Source: Fragilaria crotonensis
Lineage: Eukaryota; Bacillariophyta; Fragilariophyceae; Fragilariales; Fragilariaceae
NCBI GenBank assembly: GCA_022925895.1
Contig: JAKSYS010000050.1
Span: 1 to 64,000 of the forward strand
DNA length: 64,000 nt
Reading direction: 5' to 3'
The notes under the pieces are model-generated. The model did no database searches. It was not told where the DNA came from and saw only the letters and a program-made list of their open reading frames with translations. This document shows, piece by piece, positions 1-10,983 of this stretch (positions are counted from its first letter, which is position 1; every line of letters begins with the position of its first letter). The position numbers and the translations under genes were made by a program.

Positions 1-48
1 GCACACGTGGACGATGACGACATCGTGCGGTTTGATTGGACGATGTAA
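1..48 (+). CDS. 3' end of an unidentified gene (partial)
   Basis: The first 48 bases read as one open frame of 15 residues ending DWTM and a TAA stop, rich in Asp. The tail is too short to identify. It could be the C-terminus of a gene that begins before the window. The only support is the open frame and a following spacer that lacks coding character, so a chance frame is possible. Confidence 0.3.
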   Translation, partial: AHVDDDDIVRFDWTM

Positions 49-662
49 TTTTCAAGCGTGATCCTTTTATGTTCATTTTCAGATCTGTACATTCATTTTC
101 GGTATCGTGTACCCCCACGAATTCACATTCAGAAACAAGTGTATCGTTTCCCCGTTGAGGCCACAACAGAAACGCAACAGCAAGTTGTCGCGAGGCGATC
201 AGAGGCTTCCATCTGACAACAGATAACGCTTTCAAGATAGTTTTACGCACCATTTCTGTCGGTAAGTACTGCTGTGGGCACAACTTTTTGCCAAGGTCGA
301 GTGTTGTGAAAAACTGGTCGTTGTTGCCCGTTCCATCCTTCGTTTCGATAGTGTCATGGTTCACCACTCTCCTGTTTTTATGCTAAAATCACTTTTGTGG
401 GAGTTTCGCGATTCCTGGGTGGCGTACAAATCCCGTATATAACATACGTACATTTGGAACTTCCCGACCTAACGTCGACATCACTTGCATACCTTTCGAA
501 GCCTCCTTTCCTGTTACAAAGAAACGCCGAGAATGTCACTCATCGTTCATCGTTGATCAGTTGGCTGGGACTTGAGCGCAGAATGTACTCTTCCACTCAA
601 CTGAAATTTTCTGACGACATTCGTATTTCTTCTTAATTCGTGTAGTAGCATCGTGAAATAAC
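49..662. other. 5' flank of the HMG-like gene with a candidate 5'UTR intron
   Basis: No gene is recognised here. A strong donor (GGTAAGT) at 261-267 and an acceptor-like TGTAG ending at 645 could bound a 5'UTR intron of about 384 nt upstream of the ATG at 663. This reading rests on splice-site shape alone. The short open frame at 397-636 would lie inside that intron. Confidence 0.3.
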
Positions 663-1586
663 ATGTCACAGGAACATCCCACGATCGCATCCCCGATGCA
701 TCATCACCATCGCCACCAACAACAGCACACACCTCCTGATTATCATTCGTCGATGCCTATGCACGCCGATCATACGAACTCTCCCGGCGAAGGTCCTCCG
801 AGGGACCCTCCACCGCCTGGTTATGGACCCCCACCCTACGGAGGATATCATTATCCACCCTATGGAGCTCCATACGGTCCTCCGGCAACTGGTTACTATA
901 ACTATCCAGCTCCTCCTCCTCACTACAACACTGGTGGTGGTTATATACCGCCACCACCTGCGCACTACTATGGATATGGGTACCCGTCTCAACACTCCAG
1001 CAAGCCTCCGTCAGATACGAAGCGTCGCAAGTCTCCAACACGTCGGACAGACAAAGAAAAGACGTCTCCCATGAGCTCACAACTTGCTGAAGACATAGAA
1101 CTGGAGCGCATGCGAGCTGCTGCAGAACCAGTTCAAGTAAAGCCCATGCGAACTGATTTTCACTTCTTTGTTGACGACAGGAGAGACGAGATTCGCAGTA
1201 TCTCCGAGAAGGAACTCGGCCCCGATTCGGAGAACAAATTTCTTTTGTTTACGAACATGAACACACGTCTCATGAAAGCATGGGAAGACGCAACTGATGA
1301 GACTCGGGCCGAATACCTGTTGAAGGAAGAGGAAGACCGTCGCCGCTTCATGGCTGACGACGAAATTGCGAGTCGACATTGTGCCACCTTGACCGCACGG
1401 GCCAGAAGCCCTCGAGGGAAAGACGACGAAGATGGCGATGATGACGACGATGACGACGATTATAATGACGATAACGACGAGATCAAGAAACGAAGTCCTC
1501 AGAAGGCGCTTGAATCTCCGCCGAAGAAAGTGAAGTCTGAAGACGATCACACCCATGCTGCGGAGAATAATTCGGTTGGCATGTGA
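663..1586 (+). CDS. HMG-box-like nuclear protein with Pro/Tyr-rich and acidic low-complexity regions
   Basis: This 307-residue protein is probably nuclear. Residues 1-115 are His-rich, then a Pro/Gly/Tyr-rich stretch (PPPYGGYHYPPYG type). A basic patch (KRRKSPTRR) near residue 120 could be a nuclear localisation signal. Residues about 160-240 resemble a diverged HMG box: a DFHFFVDDRRDEI start, a middle helix with LLFTNMNTRLMKAWEDA, and EYLLKEEEDRRRF in the third helix. The tail has an Asp run encoded by GAC/GAT repeats (about 1420-1480), then a Lys-rich end (KKVKSEDD). The ATG was chosen because no earlier in-frame ATG exists. HMG boxes bend DNA in chromatin or transcription complexes; the assignment is from motif shape, and the box is atypical. 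Confidence 0.7.
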   Translation: MSQEHPTIASPMHHHHRHQQQHTPPDYHSSMPMHADHTNSPGEGPPRDPPPPGYGPPPYGGYHYPPYGAPYGPPATGYYNYPAPPPHYNTGGGYIPPPPAHYYGYGYPSQHSSKPPSDTKRRKSPTRRTDKEKTSPMSSQLAEDIELERMRAAAEPVQVKPMRTDFHFFVDDRRDEIRSISEKELGPDSENKFLLFTNMNTRLMKAWEDATDETRAEYLLKEEEDRRRFMADDEIASRHCATLTARARSPRGKDDEDGDDDDDDDDYNDDNDEIKKRSPQKALESPPKKVKSEDDHTHAAENNSVGM

Positions 1587-1712
1587 GTTGAAATACAAGC
1601 AGGAGGGGAACAGTCGATGCGACTAGAATTCATTGGCATCTCCGCTCAACTGAATAGATCATACAAGAATAATGCAATTCTAATAACATCCAATCGTGGC
1701 TCTGGATTACAC

Positions 1713-4100
1713 CTACTTGGCTGACTTGACTGCCTTCTTTATGGTGGCTTCGACCTTGTCCATCAATCCCAATACCTCGATTCGAATATTCGTATCCCAG
1801 CCATTCTGGCCATCGGCGATTTTCTCAAGATTCTTCCTTGCTTCTTCAACAGCCCGAATTATCTTACGACTAACAGGTTTCATAAGAATGGATTGTGTGA
1901 CAGAGTTGTCCAAGTACAATCCCATTTGATCCAACACATCTGAAAGCTGCGTTTCCAACGATTGCAATGTGCTTTCAAACATATTCTTGACAGTCTCACC
2001 ATTCATGAACGCGCTTTCGACCATTGCTGCGCCACTTGCCTTGCACTGCTCGTCCAGGTTGAAAATATCACGCGCCATCGACTGGGATGTGTGTTCAATG
2101 AAATCATTGCAAGCAGACCGAAGAGCATCTTCCAAATCACGCTTGGAGTCGACTGCCGATTCTTGCACCGACACTCCTTCACGCAACAACGTGACCAGCG
2201 CATTGTCGGTGGACATGCTGAACAGGCGACGATTACGGTTGGCCAAGAAGCGGGATACGGCCCGCCCTGCATCAGTGAAATCTAACTGACGCTCCACTGA
2301 GCGAAGCTCTATGTCAAACGGAGAAAGCTGCTCACGGAGAATCTATGGGGATGGGACACCGGTCAAATGTGAGTAACATCTGATTGGAGGCGCAGCAAGC
2401 AAACCCGGCCTCATGATACTCACCAAAAGGTGCTTGACAAGAAACAAATCAGCGTGCACAACGCCGCTCTGTTGCAAGATGAACGCAGCGCCTTCTTTCA
2501 AGCATCTGGTGCATTCGTGCACTGACTCACGGGCAATGTCCTCAAAGACACGAGCCTCTACCACACGAAAGATTTTTGACAAGATCCTCAAAACACTGCG
2601 CATAGGCGGGAACCATGCTTCATAAACCTGAAGTTGCTTCTGAACCGCATCATCGTCCTCGCCGGTCGTCGATGGAGTCTTACTTTGTAGCTTTGCAGGA
2701 TAGTCGAGATCCGCAGGTGTTGCACGGAACCGAATTACTTCCTTCTGCAGAGCAGAGTTGGCACAAAAGATGAGTCGCTCCTGTGCATCTTCAATCACCG
2801 TCGCAATTGACCTGGCTGCAGCCATGGTGATGGGCGACGAACTGGCCTGACCACGTTCGTCGCGGAGAACGGAAACTATCTGGCACAGTGTATCCAAATC
2901 ATGAACGGCCACAAGACCGCGACGGACAGTTCGATGCAAAGCCTGGCAAAGTGTATTCAGGAAGGATTGAAACTCTGCATGGTTGGCATCGTCTTGACTG
3001 GAGTCGCCGACGAAATCGAGGTAGAGTTGGGTTTCGATGGTGCAGATTCGAATAAGGAAGACGCTGGCGATTCGTGTCATCCCAACAAGGCCGTGCTGAT
3101 CCTTGAGCGAATCCATGTGGGCGCGGATTGTCGACTTTAACAAATTTTCACGTGATGAACAGTAGGTGCTGCGACAAAGCTGCAAGAGATCATGATATGC
3201 GTCTCCCTTTCTCTTCTTTATCAAACCGATCAAACGATTGGATCGTGCTGCGATTCCGTGGAATCGGGTATAAATTAAAGACGCTTCCAGCTTATCAGCC
3301 GCCACAGGGTTCTGTTTAAGATTCAATGCATTTACAATGTCCGTGGATGTTTGCGAGATGCGGTCAACAACAGCTTCTTGTACGAGAAACAACGCAGCTT
3401 CCTGCAAGGCCAAGGATCGCCTGTAATATTCCATGCTGCCACTCAGAATTGCTTCACTGCGGCGTTCAGCAGCCTGAAGGGCATCCCTTCCACCGCATTC
3501 CCGACCAAAGAATTCGACAGCTTCATCAATGTCATCGAGAATCTCGGGATACTCTTCGTGGTCGACCTTAACTTTGGCGAGGCCCCGAACCGTCGTTTTA
3601 CCGCGAAACAAAACGCCAACCAAAATGCCAATGCGGTCGACAGCATCATAATGCTTGAGAGGAAGGCCGATTTCCTTGGCATGCTGTGCCAGTTGCGCTT
3701 CTTCGGCTTGCAAACGATCGGCAGCCGCGCTCAGTTCCCCGGAATGGCGAAGGAGCTCTGCGTGGCGATTGCTGATGTCCTCGCAAATATTGATGGAGGC
3801 ACGAAGGGCCAACCTGAGTGACGTTGAGTATTTTAAAACTCCAGATAAATGATCCGAGGTTTGGTAGGTTTTCTGCAAGGTCTCGTGCACGAGACCAGGA
3901 TGCAAGGCATTGGACGACCTGCCGTCATCGTGAGAAGGTGGGGTCAGGGCATCTGCAATCTTCCAATCATCCTTCTCTTCTGCATGATCTCCCCGCCTAA
4001 TCGGTCCTGCTGTTAAATCTTGAATGCGTTGTAGACGAGAGATCTGATCGGCAGTCCGAGGCGCAAATGCCTCATAGGAAACGGCGCCGGGTTTCGACAT
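1713..4100 (-). CDS. COG3: Conserved oligomeric Golgi complex subunit 3 (COG3/Sec34)
   Basis: COG3 belongs to lobe A of the COG tether, which captures retrograde intra-Golgi vesicles. Two exons are seen on the minus strand: 4100-2424 (559 codons) and 2342-1713, separated by an 81-nt intron (GTGAGT donor, CATAG acceptor, phase 0). The product is 768 residues, near the usual size of about 800. The Sec34-type helical segment lies around residues 110-240 (EEAQLAQHAKEIGLPLKHYD, then DIDEAVEFF). The splice rebuilds a conserved block reading HLL-ILREQLSPFDIEL and then LDFTDAG, typical of the C-terminal half of COG3. Reading through the intron would stop at its terminal TAG. It is divergently arranged with the EEP gene across a 540-bp spacer. 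Confidence 0.9.
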
Positions 4101-4641
4101 GATAAGTCAGGGTAAGATATTGCAAGCACCGAAGTGCGCTGCAAGCTGCACTCGCTTTTTGCTTCACTCTGCAACTGGGAAATCGATTATCCCTCGGATT
4201 CTCGGATTGGATTGTACGTGTTGTGGAAGGATAACTACTAACTACCGTAGAGCTACCGGCAGTAACTAGGCATACACGTACTCATAACTCGTAACTACGG
4301 TCGTAGCCAGAGATGGTCATAGTTCCTGGTACTACAGACTACAGTACTCTACGTGTACGTAAACGGATACTCGAATCATACAGATACCAGCTTCCACTGC
4401 CATTGTCCACTGTCCAGGGCTCAGGGTACTGGAGTACTGTCCTAATTGGCATGTGCGTGTTAGACTCCGCGTAATCGAGTCTCGAGTCTCGAGTAATGGC
4501 ATGTGAAATGCCACCAAGCAATGACCCTTGGAATCCGAAAAAAGCTGAACGGCGCGAAAGTGTTGAATCAATTCGTCTGTTCGTTCCGCTCTACTCGGAG
4601 TACTCCAGAAGCTCTGGTAAAAGCTAGCGCACAAACCATTA
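4101..4641. other. Divergent intergenic spacer (COG3 / EEP gene)
   Basis: No gene is supported. The spacer must hold the promoters of both flanking genes. It contains the short palindromic words common in this genome's spacers (GTAC, ACTAC, ACCGG) near 4250-4360, and a small tandem of CGAGTCT near 4475-4495. No clear TATA box was seen. Confidence 0.6.
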
Positions 4642-7502
4642 ATGCGCCGACGGCCGACCAATAAGATGCCATCCGAACCCGATTACTCGCCTGTACCAGG
4701 AGAAGAGGTTGACGATTATGATCTCGAGGGCTCTGGTATTGCGACGTCAATGCCGTCATCTTTTTATGCCGTAAAGAAAAGTCGACCACGCTCCATGATT
4801 CCTCGAACATTCAACTGTCGAAGGCGACTCATAGTTTCCGCGTTTCTCTTGACTGTGACTGCGGTTACACTCTATCTGGGAATGCGCCATGGTCACATCA
4901 TGCCAGGTGAGATTGATGAAGTAAAAGGTTAATGCCTTTCTTCCGTTGATTCTCGTATTTGATTCCTTGTGGAAAATGGTTCCCACCGCACACTGAAGCA
5001 TTCTCTGAAATCTCGATCGTCGTCTTTTCACTTGGTGCCTAGCGGCATGTTTGTTTCTTGTTGTACTGCCTTGTTCTGGCTCCCCACTTTTCGTCGCTGG
5101 ATCCTCGTCCTGGTTGCATGAAGCACAGCGTGGTGCGACGCGCAAAATGATGTTGTGATGTGCTGCGTCTGATTCCAAGCACTACAGTACCTGGTACTCT
5201 ACTACCGGTACTGTAGTACTCTTAATTGGAGTGCTGCTTACTGTACTACTGTTACCTGCTGGTACTGTACTCTGCATGCAACCAGAAGTGGAGCACAGTA
5301 CCAGTAGAGTACTCCAAGTAATCGATTCGGATGCATTACAGTACTTGTACTTCAAGTATCGAAAACTTGTACCGGTAGTGCCTTGGAATACGGAACTGTC
5401 ATTTGAATCAATCGCATCTGGAAATGACTTCCGTTCGAAGGACATTCGCCATCCGCAGAGTTTGATCACTTCCAGTCGGCGTGGTCGATGTTGTCCACAT
5501 TTCATCATTCTCAGGAATAGTTGGCAATGGCATATAGTCGACGGAACTTTGCGAGTTATCATCGAGGGGATCCATCAAGCAAAGCAGACAAGGCGTTGGC
5601 TGTCTATCGAAACAAGACCATCGCGTTCTTAATTGCAACCGCTGCCTACACGGCATTTTTGTATTCGTCGGGTACGGATTTTTGTCACTGAGTGCTTGTA
5701 TTGTTTGAATTGGATTCAGTGCTACATCACATCGCTTGATATGAAATCTCACCCCGTGCACGCGTCACCCTACACTCACTTGGATTCCACATTTCACTCC
5801 TCCTGCAGGCGGTGCCGGACACTACCTTGGGAACCCGAACAAAGCAGATCCATCTGTGAGCGCTGCAGCAGAAAAGGGAATGAATTCTATGCGAGTAGCT
5901 GCGCGGAAGCTCCACATCACGACTTGGAACATTGCTGCAATCAATAACAATCCCTTTGAGTATTGGATTACTTATGAGGGAAATCCAGCCTATGACGAAT
6001 TAATGGTCAACGTCGAAAGATTCCTAGAAAATCCCGGTGATCAGGATGTGCCAGTCTCTCATGTCTTTACGGACACCATGTTCTCCGAATTAGACGCGAA
6101 GCTTGTGGAAGTGGGATGGTCCTCTGTCAAGTCCTATTGGGATAACGACTTCAAGAATCGCAAGATTGTAACTGAGTTTATGAAAGACCCTAAGTTGGGA
6201 TCCAAGCGGTTGGCCAGCATGCCCGATCGCATCACAAACACGATAAATGTAGAGGACCAAGCTGATCCAGTGTGCCGACCGACAGTCATCAACATGTATG
6301 ATGGAGATTTGGGGGATATGACCAAGTGGTGGGTCGCGTGGAAGGAATTTATGTTCGAAAAGCCCCTTAAGGTCAAAGGCAAGGGAGGCATTACAGATTC
6401 AATCCCTTACAGCATGTTGCAACCGATCAGAAAAGCCAAGTATAAGGATATTACTGAGGTGAGTGAGACGTTTTAGTGGTATTTTCTGGTGAACGTTGAT
6501 GACCAACCATCGTTGCATTTTCGTTTTGTGCTATAGGAAGAAGAAAAGGATTCATTGCCTCTCCAAACGATGTGTGGTGCAATCTTTGACGCAATTCTTG
6601 TACACATGATGAACACTGTATCGCCGCCTGCTGTCTGGCAGGAAATTAAGAGAACGATGGTATCCGAGCTCAACAAGAACAAGTTCCCTCACACTCTTCA
6701 GATCTTGGAACGCACCTACATGGATTCTGATATCATTACACTGCAAGAGGCATCGTCATCGTTTGTCGACATGATGTCAAAGTCTATGATCGGAACCAAG
6801 TTTCACGTGGTGTCTCCTGCGAGTATGGACACTGCACGCGATCAAAATTCCGTAATTCTTCTCAATCGCGTTACATTTCCTGGTGGCCCCTCCAAGGAAA
6901 TTACCAGCATCGTTGAGAATTCGTTTCCTAAAGATGTGAAGGCACCACTTGCCAAGGGCGATATTTTGGCCATTGTCACAACTGATCTGGACGGCATACC
7001 CTTTGTTGTGGCCAGTTTCCATGGTGATACCAATGGGTTGGCAACTGAGCCCGTTCTTGATGCAATTATGAAAACCTTGAAAGACGATGCCGAGCTTGTG
7101 AACCATCAATTGATCTTTGGTTTGGATGCCAACACTTACGAACATGCCAAGCCCAAAGAGCGAGAGTCTGTCAAAAAATGGGGCAAGCATTACGTAAAGC
7201 AAGGATTGACATCTTGCTGGGGTGATGTGCCCAATCCTTCTAACTACACTACCTACAATGCACGCACGTACTTGCAGCCCCAGCTCAACAAGGCATGCAA
7301 GATGGAAGATAAGCGCGCCATGGGTGACGTCAATCCCAAGGATTTCATTCTCTTCAAAAAGAATGCGTTTGAGGTTGTCAGCACGTGGAAGGATAATACG
7401 GGCGAGAAGAAGTATGTCGAAGATATGGCCTTCCCAACCCTCAGCTTTCCCTCAGATCACGCCATTTTGAGCACCATTATTCAACCCGGGCCTGTTAGAT
7501 GA
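4642..7502 (+). CDS. Type II membrane-anchored endonuclease/exonuclease/phosphatase (EEP) family protein
   Basis: Three exons are inferred: 4642-4906, 5809-6458 and 6537-7502, giving 626 residues. Both introns have GTGAG donors and AG acceptors (CTGCAG and CTATAG). The second is 78 nt; the first is unusually long (902 nt) and full of GTAC-type spacer sequence. A basic cytoplasmic stretch (CRRR) precedes one hydrophobic segment at about residues 62-80, so a type II membrane anchor is likely. The EEP core shows the expected motifs in order: ITTWNIAAINNN, ITLQEAS, ASFHGDTNG, FGLDANTY and a final FPSDHAIL with the catalytic Asp-His. The superfamily covers nucleases, inositol phosphatases and sphingomyelinases, so the substrate cannot be set. 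The long exon-1 to exon-2 join is the least certain part. Confidence 0.8.
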
Positions 7503-7561
7503 ACAAATACTGCGAAAGACACTCAATACACGTGCCTTTGGGCAAAGGTTATAGGCTTCTT

Positions 7562-8581
7562 TTAAAAGTTTTTTCTCAGAGCAGGCAGATGCAAGACAAA
7601 TATTTGCAAGTGCTGTTTGGGAACATCTCGACCTCGTTTTTGCCATAAACTTTCCATCAATAGTAAATGATTTGTCACACAGTCCCTCATTTCATCATAG
7701 GTTACATGAACGGGAAGCCCTCGCAACAAACACGCCTCGCGCACCTCGTCATCCGTCATTCCATTGCAGCGGTCCAAGTGATAGGATTCTTCCAAACACA
7801 ATCTATCATCCCTCCAGATACGATAACCCAATTCTTTTATTTCTCGAACCATCCACGCTTTGGGAGTGCAAGCAGCCGAGATTTTTGGGATAGGCGGAGG
7901 AAAGCGTTGGGCGTACCCAATGGCAAGTACCAGAGACATCATGTGCTCAGATGGCAAGGATTCGGCATGCACCAGGTTGGTGTGCAAAAAGGCGTCCAAG
8001 AGTGGCTCCAGATCCCAAAGTGGACCCGCAGCATCTTCACCCCGTTTGACCAAAGCCAGATTCGCATGCGGATGGACTAGGGAAAGAGATGCCCACGTGT
8101 GATTTGAAAGTTCAGAATAGTACCTTTGGCGTTGTTTCATTTCGATAATCGCAAACGATTGTTTCTCATAGTCATTGAGAAACTGGCGACTTAATGATTG
8201 CCGTGGGCATATAATGGCCGCAAATAGAGGCAAGTATCCGATGATGGGAGGGATCCATAAAATTATGAGCGGCACGACGATACGAACGTCGGACATAAGT
8301 AGTCGTTCTTGTTCCTGTTGTCGACGAGGGATGCGCCCCATCACCCCGAATCGATTAGTCCAGGCATTATTCGGCGTGTGGGATGCATCGTAAATGTCTT
8401 TAACACGAATACAGTCTCTGTACAGTTGTTGCACGTTGCGAGGAAAGCTACGGATTCGTTCCCACCATTTGACGGGGCCAGCAGCGTTGGAGATCGTTGA
8501 TTTGGGACGTTGAAAAATAATCACTGCACGCGAGCCGGCAATTGCAGGGTGGCGGGAGAGCACTCTAGAGGATAGCATCAT
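7562..8581 (-). CDS. LETM1-domain protein, probably mitochondrial inner membrane
   Basis: This 339-residue protein starts at the ATG pair at 8581, which gives a mitochondrial-type basic presequence (MMLSSRVLSRHPAIAGSRAV). The frame stays open further upstream, but that part looks like intron or leader and an AG acceptor lies near 8652. One membrane segment at about residues 95-120 (VPLIILWIPPIIGYLPLFAA) contains the proline-rich sequence typical of the LETM1 transmembrane helix. The ribosome-binding-like LETM1 domain follows. It ends with a helix pair (MTDDEVREACLLRGLP, then YDEMRDCVTNHLLL) diagnostic of the family. LETM1 proteins act in mitochondrial K+/H+ exchange and ribosome binding. This one is short and lacks the C-terminal EF-hand/coiled-coil part of LETM1 itself, so it is nearer to LETMD1-type proteins. 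Confidence 0.8.
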   Translation of the reverse strand: MMLSSRVLSRHPAIAGSRAVIIFQRPKSTISNAAGPVKWWERIRSFPRNVQQLYRDCIRVKDIYDASHTPNNAWTNRFGVMGRIPRRQQEQERLLMSDVRIVVPLIILWIPPIIGYLPLFAAIICPRQSLSRQFLNDYEKQSFAIIEMKQRQRYYSELSNHTWASLSLVHPHANLALVKRGEDAAGPLWDLEPLLDAFLHTNLVHAESLPSEHMMSLVLAIGYAQRFPPPIPKISAACTPKAWMVREIKELGYRIWRDDRLCLEESYHLDRCNGMTDDEVREACLLRGLPVHVTYDEMRDCVTNHLLLMESLWQKRGRDVPKQHLQIFVLHLPALRKNF

Positions 8582-9623
8582 GGCTATGGATGATGGAGAT
8601 GCTGCAGGACGCCTCTCCGAGGCGTTCACCGTTATCTTCCATAGATCCCTGGAAATGCGAAGGCAGGTTTGGTATAAGGTATAAACACAATTAGTGGGTT
8701 CCTCACAACTGATCGGAGGCGTATGATACATACTGGTGTTTACAGTAGCATTTGTGAAACAACCTGTTTACAGCAAATTCGATGACTATTCCGTCCAGTA
8801 GCTTTGAATTCCTACAGTACGGTACTACAGTAATGTAGGACACTGTCGTTTCAACATAAATTACCGTCGATTTATGTACTGTAGACCTGTAGTACATGTA
8901 ATCCACGTAACAGTACAACAGTACCCCAGAGTGGTCATACTCCGTAACAGACACACACACACACACACGCACAAACCAAATTTAAAAAGGAGTAGGATAC
9001 TTGTACAGTACTGTCCCTCGATGTACTTTTGGGTCATCGGGATTCGGGACGAGTTAGGAAGCCTCGTACATTCTGAGATTCCGACTATGCTGAGTGCGTT
9101 TTTGCTGTTCTACTGCTACATAACTGAACTACCGGGAGTAATACCGTACTCTACACCGTCGTACTGAACCACTGTAGTCGGGCACTCGAGTACAATGAAT
9201 GAATACCTACTACTACCGGTAGTGAGTAGAAAAAGTACAATTAGCGCATACTGAGCAGTCACGTCCATTGCCGTACTACGAATAATGGGATAGGAGTCGC
9301 AGTTCCACTGCCGATGTCGCTGATCGCGCTGTACACTACGCTAAAAAGGCTATCAGAGAATAATGAGAGGTAAGGTCAGAACTGCGATCGACTAATTCTG
9401 TAATTGGATTAGCGTCGTATAGAATCGCATTAGGGTCGAAGCTAGAAGCTGATATCATAGCATCAACTTCGCATCTCGTCGACTTCGAGAGCTTGGTGAA
9501 TGAATCCCCCAGGATTCGAGGGCATTTTTACATCCTCCGACTACTCATTTTATCTCTCACCAATTGTTCCAATCGGTATCCCCCAAAATGATGTTTTGCC
9601 TGGGATGTCAACGTAGGATATCC
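8582..9623. other. Intergenic spacer with CA microsatellite and GTAC/ACCGGT-rich DNA
   Basis: No gene is supported in about 1 kb. A short (CA)n run lies at about 8950-8970. Dense GTAC, AGTAC and ACCGG palindromic words occur from 8810 to 9240. The part from 9240 to 9560 has no recognisable feature. Confidence 0.6.
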
Positions 9624-10517
9624 TCATTTCAGTGGCTTTTGTGGGGTTGGGACGGGGAGTCGAAAAGGATTCGATTGAGGCTTCTTTACGAACATCTGCA
9701 GCGTCCGCTTTCGGCCGTCCGTAGCTTGTATATACGCTACGAATCGAGCAATATCCCACTTTTCTTCGTACAAACTATCCACTCCTTCAATGAAATCACC
9801 CACTTGCACAAGATGTTTAATGGGCGAATCTTCAGTCACTTCGAGGATGGCCAACATCTCGTTCGTCATTTTGACGCGTATCCCTATTCTTCCAGACGGA
9901 ACATCCACAATTTTCCGCTCGTATCCAAAGGGAGGAGTTGGCCGAAGCAGTTCGAACACATACATGGGTGGAGGAGTAGGACGAATGATTTTCGTTCGCA
10001 GCTTAGACAATTTGGGAGGTGATGATTTCCTGTGAGGAATCGACTTCATTTTGCGAGGAGTGAAACCAAATTTGGTAGTCGACGACTGGAGTATCTCTAT
10101 GCTCTTGAGAGAATTTGCATGATCTTTGCAGTAGCTAGCAAGCTTCTCAAGCGTCCAACCTTTCAGATCCAACCCATCAATCCCTTGAAGTCTGTCGCCA
10201 GCCTTCACTTCTGTTGCGTGCAATGGACTGTTTCTAAGCAATCCACCTACGAAGAGATACTCCTCTCCGGGAATCTCATCCACATATATCCCAAGTGGAC
10301 CTGGTTGTGCCACAATGGTTAATTGATTCACTTCGTTGATAGCTTTTGTTACTGTCATCGTCATGCCAAAAAAGTCGTTGGGAAAAAGTGGGACGACTTC
10401 GGACGATGATTTGTTGCTAGCTAGTACAAGTACTGTAGAGGGACCGTGTGATCGATCGCCGGCACGCGAAAAGCACGATCCGGACTCAAATTTCGGCGAA
10501 TTACGATCGTTCCACAT
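9624..10517 (-). CDS. Protein with two PDZ-like domains
   Basis: The open frame encodes 297 residues. Two PDZ-like modules are visible. The first, at about residues 65-145, has GPLGIYVDE as carboxylate-binding-loop-like sequence and then AGDRLQGIDGLDLKGWTLEKLASY. The second, at about residues 205-285, has GRIGIRVKM and then VGDFIEGVDSLYEEKW. A basic Pro-rich linker (KSIPHRKSSPPKLSKLR) joins them. There is no catalytic domain and no membrane segment. The start is uncertain: the first ATG at 10517 lies in spacer-like DNA, and the methionines of an MTMTVT stretch near residue 52 would also give a complete PDZ module. The MITE at 10664-10890 sits just upstream. Scaffold or adaptor function is the family expectation only. 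Confidence 0.6.
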   Translation of the reverse strand: MWNDRNSPKFESGSCFSRAGDRSHGPSTVLVLASNKSSSEVVPLFPNDFFGMTMTVTKAINEVNQLTIVAQPGPLGIYVDEIPGEEYLFVGGLLRNSPLHATEVKAGDRLQGIDGLDLKGWTLEKLASYCKDHANSLKSIEILQSSTTKFGFTPRKMKSIPHRKSSPPKLSKLRTKIIRPTPPPMYVFELLRPTPPFGYERKIVDVPSGRIGIRVKMTNEMLAILEVTEDSPIKHLVQVGDFIEGVDSLYEEKWDIARFVAYIQATDGRKRTLQMFVKKPQSNPFRLPVPTPQKPLK

Positions 10518-10663
10518 GAATAGTTCTCATGTGAACTGTTGTCTGGAGTTCGAGTACCAGGTACCAAGTACAATATATGCATACCAGGTATGGTGCTGTA
10601 CTCCGAGCTACGAGTATGGGTGCACGTTGCAAGGAACTTCTAGTACTCGTACCTGGAACAAGT

Positions 10664-10890
10664 GGGAGCCCGTGTATGTCCCCTAATCGAGCCGGCCATC
10701 ACCTGCAGTAGAGTACGGGAGTACTGACTTCTACTTACTACTGGTACTGTGTACGGTATTTCTATCCTCAGCGGAGCAGCCTAAGATTCGTAACTTAAAG
10801 TGGTGTGTAATTAAATTTACATTATAATTTATGGAGTTGATTTTTTTAGAAATCTCGATCGGCTCGATTAGGGGACATACACGGCCTCCC
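10664..10890. mobile_element. MITE family A, copy 1 (31-bp terminal inverted repeats)
   Basis: A 227-bp element has ends that are inverted repeats of about 31 bp. The left end starts GGGAGCCCGTGTATGTCCCC and the right end is its near-perfect reverse complement, both running into CTAATCGAGCCG. The interior is AT-rich and carries no coding frame. A clearly related copy lies at 26576-26803, which shows this is a repeat family and not a chance palindrome. No clean target duplication was seen, so the superfamily is unassigned. It sits about 150 bp upstream of the PDZ-like gene start. Confidence 0.8.
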
Positions 10891-10983
10891 ATCTCCCATA
10901 TGACTGACGGTACCAGGTATGCAGTATGTATACGCTATGAATACAGTACGGGACTCAAAGTACCTACCGGTAGTAGGAACATG

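Noticed and set aside
397-636. 79-codon frame upstream of the HMG-like gene
   Set aside because: No motif, and it falls inside the candidate 5'UTR intron.
1077-1598. Antisense frame with a Val/Ile-rich run
   Set aside because: The hydrophobic run is the reverse reading of the Asp repeat of the HMG-like gene.
8950-8972. CA repeat as a CRISPR or satellite array
   Set aside because: It is a simple dinucleotide microsatellite without spacers.
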